From: Propionigenium maris DSM 9537
GTDB lineage: Bacteria; Fusobacteriota; Fusobacteriia; Fusobacteriales; Fusobacteriaceae
DNA length: 64,000 nucleotides
Assembly (NCBI RefSeq): GCF_027925155.1
Contig: NZ_BSDY01000007.1
Coordinates: forward strand, 62,001 to 126,000
Direction: 5' to 3'
Under the pieces are notes generated by a model, which was not told the origin of the DNA, ran no database searches, and saw only the letters and a program-made list of their open reading frames with translations. Position numbers and translations under genes: made by a program. Shown piece after piece: positions 60,730-64,000 of the stretch (within the stretch, counting starts at the first letter, position 1; every line of letters starts with the position of its first letter).

Positions 60730-61452
60730 ATGAAAAAACTAGTAGTAATCACAGGAGCAAGCAGCGGATTTGGAATGGAGCTGGCCAAGGAGTTTGCCGA
60801 GGATGGATATCCTATGCTTATCCTGGCAAGAAGAGTAGAGAAGATGGAAGCTCTCAACCTTCCCAATACCATGTGCAGAAGGGTAGACGTGACCGATCAG
60901 GAGACCTTTAAAGCAGCTGTAAGAGAAGCTGAAGCTAAGTATGGTAAGACAGATCTCCTTGTAAACAATGCAGGGTTAATGCAGCTGGGAGACCTTGCTA
61001 CACAGGATCCCAAGGAGTGGCAGAATATGTTAAATGTCAACCTTATGGGGGTTATGAACGGAATGCAGATTGTATTAAGGGATATGAAGGAAAGAAGGTT
61101 GGGCACAATTATTAACCTCTCTTCAATTGCAGGGCTTAAGCCATTCCCGGGACACGCAGCTTACTGTGCTACAAAGTATGGAGTTACCGGTCTTACAGAA
61201 GTGGCAAGACAGGAAGCTTCAGCATACAATGTAAGGGTGCTGTCTATCTGTCCGGGGGCAGTGTCAACTGAACTCCTTGGTCATACAACAGATCAGGGAA
61301 TAATCGATGGCTACAACGAGTGGAAGGAAGCAGTGGAGGCAACCTCTATTACAGCAACCGATGTTGCCAAGACAATAAAGTATGCTTACGAACTGCCCCA
61401 GGGAGTATCCCTAAGGGAGATAGTAATCACAGATACAAGACAGGATGCATAG
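60730..61452 (+). CDS. Short-chain dehydrogenase/reductase
   Basis: 240 residues, classical SDR. TGASSGFG (residues 8-15) binds the cofactor, NNAG near 80 and the catalytic Ser plus YCATK (YxxxK near 148) are present; Arg/Arg at the end of strand 2 (LARRVEK) suggests NADP preference. These enzymes reduce carbonyls; MerR-controlled members often respond to aldehydes or other electrophiles (inference from the promoter). Strong AGGAGG before the ATG. Confidence 0.93.
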   Translation: MKKLVVITGASSGFGMELAKEFAEDGYPMLILARRVEKMEALNLPNTMCRRVDVTDQETFKAAVREAEAKYGKTDLLVNNAGLMQLGDLATQDPKEWQNMLNVNLMGVMNGMQIVLRDMKERRLGTIINLSSIAGLKPFPGHAAYCATKYGVTGLTEVARQEASAYNVRVLSICPGAVSTELLGHTTDQGIIDGYNEWKEAVEATSITATDVAKTIKYAYELPQGVSLREIVITDTRQDA

Positions 61453-61453
61453 T

Positions 61454-61548
61454 AAAAAGGAGCGTGACGCTCCACCCCTTCTAAGTCTTATGTAATGGCT
61501 TTTTCTATGGAATTAATCTATAATTCTATACTTCTATTAATACTAAAA
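61454..61548. repeat. Terminator-associated repeat T, copy D
   Basis: AAAAAGGAGCGTGACGCTCC: same hairpin position as copies A-C but with compensating changes in both arms (GGAGC/GCTCC for GCAAC/GTTGC). The rest is weaker: 'ttctatacttctattaatactaaaaa' then the terminator at 61549. Confidence 0.65.
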
Positions 61549-61578
61549 AACTCCAGGAAGATCTTCCTGGAGTTTTCC
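61549..61578. terminator. Bidirectional terminator
   Basis: AACTCCAGGAAG and CTTCCTGGAGTT make a perfect palindrome with an A-run on one side and TTTT on the other; it lies between two convergent genes. Confidence 0.85.
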
Positions 61579-61664
61579 TTATTACCCTTGAAGTAAGTTT
61601 AGTCAGCGTCTTACTGCCGCAACTTACCTTGGATAAATTATATTCCTGTAAAATATTAAAAAAT

Positions 61665-64000
61665 CTAGTTAAAAATAAATTCCACCTGAGACTGGGGTTT
61701 GCTCCTCAGAACCTCGGAGCTCTCTACGGAAACCTTCTCCTCTAAAAACTTCGACCTAAAGTATTGAAGAAGATTTTCCCTTCTTCCCTGAATAACTTTC
61801 CTTACCTCTCCTTCCAGCACCTCTCTCTTGGTACTTGTCTTGAAGATCTTCTCCTCCTTCAGCCTCTCATTGAGGATATCCATCTCCCTTTCCAGATCGG
61901 TGAAAAGAACTAATTTAACCTCTACACCGTCCTTCAACTCTAAAACCTTGGATATCTCATCCAGCTTTTTAGCCTCATCCTCTGTGAGCTCGCTGGAAAG
62001 ATAATCGTAGGAGATGGTGCTAACCCTCTCCTCTGAAAGTCCAAGAGTTTTCGTGATCATAGTAAGGGGAGAGGCGGCTGCCCTTACTATAAGGTTCTTC
62101 ATGGCCTGGAGAACAACTCTGTAGATACGGAATTGTGGGTCATTGAAGTCTCCGTAAACGGGGACATCCAGAAGAAGGTTGTTGTTCCTGTCCTTTAGCA
62201 GGTTTATTCCTAACTTTAGAGGAAGAGCCGGATTGTTCCCGGTACTTTCTCCAGGGTGGATATTTTTAACCCTTATAACATTCTCTCCCCTGAAGCTTCC
62301 GGCATCCATCTTTATCTCTCCCTGGTAGAATACCCTTCCAGACTTAATCTCATTGGGAAGGTTTTTTTTCAAGATGGGATTGAAGTCCACAAGATCCAGG
62401 TTTGAGATGTTAAATCTGCCATCTACATTTAATCCAGTGGCAGTAAAGTCCCAGTCCTCTACAAGGGACATGGCGGACTCGCTTTTAAACCTTCCTAGGC
62501 CTGTTAGCCCCCCCTCTAAAAGAAGGGTGAACTCCCTGTCCCTTTCAGAGGTGAAGTCCTTCATAGCTACCTCTATATCCTTAAGGGTATACTTGAAATC
62601 CTCCTCTATGAGATCCACTCTTCCCCCATCGACCTGAAGATTTTTCAGAAGAAGTAGTGGAAGTTTACTAGTGTCCCCTGCCTTCTTTTCCTCCATCCCT
62701 GAGGTCTTCCCTTCCTCTACTGAAGGTTCATCTGTGGGATTCTGGGAATCTTCCTTCTCCCATAGGGTAACCTTCGGGTTTGTAAGGCTCACAGAGGATA
62801 TAGCCACCCTATCCTGGGTAACCTCATCCATTGAAACCCTTATCTCCTCCCCCTGGAAGAGAGGTCTTCCTTCTACAAGGGATGCTTTCAGGGAGTTTAA
62901 GATTACCTCTCCGTCTATTGTGTAATCTCTCATCTCTTTAAGGGAGAGGTTTAGGATTCCAGTGCCACTTCCCATGGAGTACTCCTCCTGGGATGTTTTC
63001 CCTCTGACATTTAACTCCTCTAGGAATATGGTGTTCCTACTCCTGATACTGTCTCCTGAATAGGTCAGGTAGGAATCTATATTCATAAGCCCAGAAAGTT
63101 CATAGGGGATCTCCTGGGAAATAGTGTTCACCTCTCTCAGATCCAGGGTAGTTACTCTGACCCTTCCCTTGAACCCTAACTCCTCCAAGTCCTCCAACAC
63201 CTTTAGATCTCTCTCCTTAGAGATTGTTCCCCCTATCTTTACAGGGGTCCTTCTGTTAAGGGAGAGGGAAAGATCCACCTTGGATCTCCCCTCATAGGTA
63301 CCGAAATTTTCCAGGGTAAGATCGATTTCCTCCAGGGAAGCCAGGGGGGTCTCAATGACACTATCACCTATGGATAACCTCTCTATAGCTATCTGTGGAA
63401 GAGTACCTCCTTCCGACTCCTCCTTTGAAGGGGTGGAAATGGATGTAAGGTGCTCCAATAACTCCCCCTGGTTGAGAAGGAAGCCATCCAGGGAGAGTTC
63501 CTCTATGTGAAAGTTGGAGTTGAAGAGATCCAGTTGAGGAAAGGTTATCCTCCCTCTATCCATGGAAAGGAGTCTCTTCTCCTGCTTATTTAAAATATCC
63601 AAGTTGGTAATACTACTCTTTCCTGAGATCAAGCAGCTATTTCCCGCTATCTTTCCCTGGACCTCCAGATCCAGGCTAACCTCTCCAGACAGTTTTGACA
63701 GTTCTAGGATCTTCTTGGGCAGAAACAGTTTGTCGTCTAGCTCGATCTTCTCTCCCTTAAAGCCTCCTCCAAACTCTGTGGTAGAGTCGTTGTAGTGGAA
63801 ATCAATGTCCAGGTAGCTTCCGTCCAGAAAATCCAGTTTTGAGGATAGCTGAAAGAGGTTGTCACCATAGGTAAGCTTGGGAGTCTTAAAGGTAAAGTTG
63901 TTATCTGCAGTGATCACTTCATCCTGGTAGTACAGGGTAAAACTTTCAATGGTTATATTTTCCAGCTCTATCCTCTTGAGGAATGGGTCAACCTCCTCAG
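61665..64000 (-). CDS. AsmA/DUF748-like envelope protein, C-terminal part
   Basis: The frame is open to the window edge, so at least 777 residues and no start. It is beta-rich with repeated two-strand units, contains the DUF748-type segment IKSGRVFYQGEIKMDAGSFR and DFNPILKKNLP near the end of the barrel-like part, and then a conserved MTKTLGLSEERVST region and a helical tail (LELKDGVEVKLVLFTDLERE). Proteins of this AsmA-like class bridge or line the path between the two membranes and are linked to lipid transport. Adjacent genes give no further hint. Confidence 0.75.
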   Translation of the reverse strand, partial: EEVDPFLKRIELENITIESFTLYYQDEVITADNNFTFKTPKLTYGDNLFQLSSKLDFLDGSYLDIDFHYNDSTTEFGGGFKGEKIELDDKLFLPKKILELSKLSGEVSLDLEVQGKIAGNSCLISGKSSITNLDILNKQEKRLLSMDRGRITFPQLDLFNSNFHIEELSLDGFLLNQGELLEHLTSISTPSKEESEGGTLPQIAIERLSIGDSVIETPLASLEEIDLTLENFGTYEGRSKVDLSLSLNRRTPVKIGGTISKERDLKVLEDLEELGFKGRVRVTTLDLREVNTISQEIPYELSGLMNIDSYLTYSGDSIRSRNTIFLEELNVRGKTSQEEYSMGSGTGILNLSLKEMRDYTIDGEVILNSLKASLVEGRPLFQGEEIRVSMDEVTQDRVAISSVSLTNPKVTLWEKEDSQNPTDEPSVEEGKTSGMEEKKAGDTSKLPLLLLKNLQVDGGRVDLIEEDFKYTLKDIEVAMKDFTSERDREFTLLLEGGLTGLGRFKSESAMSLVEDWDFTATGLNVDGRFNISNLDLVDFNPILKKNLPNEIKSGRVFYQGEIKMDAGSFRGENVIRVKNIHPGESTGNNPALPLKLGINLLKDRNNNLLLDVPVYGDFNDPQFRIYRVVLQAMKNLIVRAAASPLTMITKTLGLSEERVSTISYDYLSSELTEDEAKKLDEISKVLELKDGVEVKLVLFTDLEREMDILNERLKEEKIFKTSTKREVLEGEVRKVIQGRRENLLQYFRSKFLEEKVSVESSEVLRSKPQSQVEFIFN

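Noticed and set aside
1..64000. CRISPR array, prophage or integrative element
   Set aside because: No regularly spaced direct repeats, cas genes, integrase or phage structural genes were seen.
1..64000. Selenoprotein gene with in-frame TGA
   Set aside because: Prompted by selC; no gene here is interrupted by TGA at a position where relatives carry Cys or Sec, as far as can be judged by eye.

Overview
The window reads as a chromosomal segment of a low-to-moderate GC, fermentative anaerobe. The most likely placement is Fusobacteriota (an Ilyobacter/Propionigenium/Cetobacterium-like genome). This is inferred from the mix of contents: a formate-lyase gene under a ZTP riboswitch, a selenocysteine tRNA, a minimal YadA-type adhesin, a long form of urocanase, an mgl sugar operon and AGG/AGA-dominated arginine codons. 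No 16S or other decisive marker is present, so the taxon is an inference.

Layout. 1-375: end of an M20 peptidase. 853-7031: arginine operon argC-argJ-argB-argD-argF on the minus strand, with a ~0.5 kb leader holding two Arg-rich leader peptides and three terminators, and a decayed second argJ start inside the operon. 7351-13127: a surface/envelope island with two prepilin-like proteins, a YadA-type adhesin (plus a dead copy), two winged-helix proteins, small lipoproteins and several single-helix micro-proteins. 13441-13677: selC. 14102-20788: YgjP-like metalloprotein, an ABC importer with two paralogous binding proteins, and a nucleotidyltransferase. 20974-23347: ZTP riboswitch and pflB. 23775-29566: mglBAC and a GH42 beta-galactosidase. 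29801-31416: menA-menG. 31513-33487: small genes and a GltD-like oxidoreductase.

33934-41774 is the most unusual block. It is a sigma-54-type operon (SAF-domain protein, UxaA-family lyase, carnitine-type acyltransferase, BCCT transporter), preceded by its own PAS/AAA+ activator and rpoN. A consensus -24/-12 promoter sits just upstream of the operon. Carnitine acyltransferases are rare in bacteria, and the combination suggests an undescribed route for carnitine or a related quaternary amine.

42071-48531: thioredoxin-like protein and the threonine operon asd-hom-lysC-thrB-thrC, led by a Thr/Ile-rich leader peptide and attenuator. 48842-49467: two unknown small genes. 49560-51039: glyA, preceded by a Ser-rich leader peptide and attenuator. 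51228-56231: histidine degradation hutH-hutU-hutI. 56526-57662: ROK regulator. 57863-60363: YibE/F membrane protein and alkaline phosphatase. 60627-61452: short-chain dehydrogenase behind a MerR-type promoter. 61665-64000: AsmA/DUF748-like protein, cut by the window edge.

Two themes cut across the window. First, classical leader-peptide attenuation appears at three amino-acid loci (Arg in tandem, Thr/Ile, Ser). Second, two intergenic repeat families occur: a ~230-bp structured element (copies near 600 and 13750, hairpin only at 14654) and a ~97-bp element present four times, each time directly beside a rho-independent terminator.
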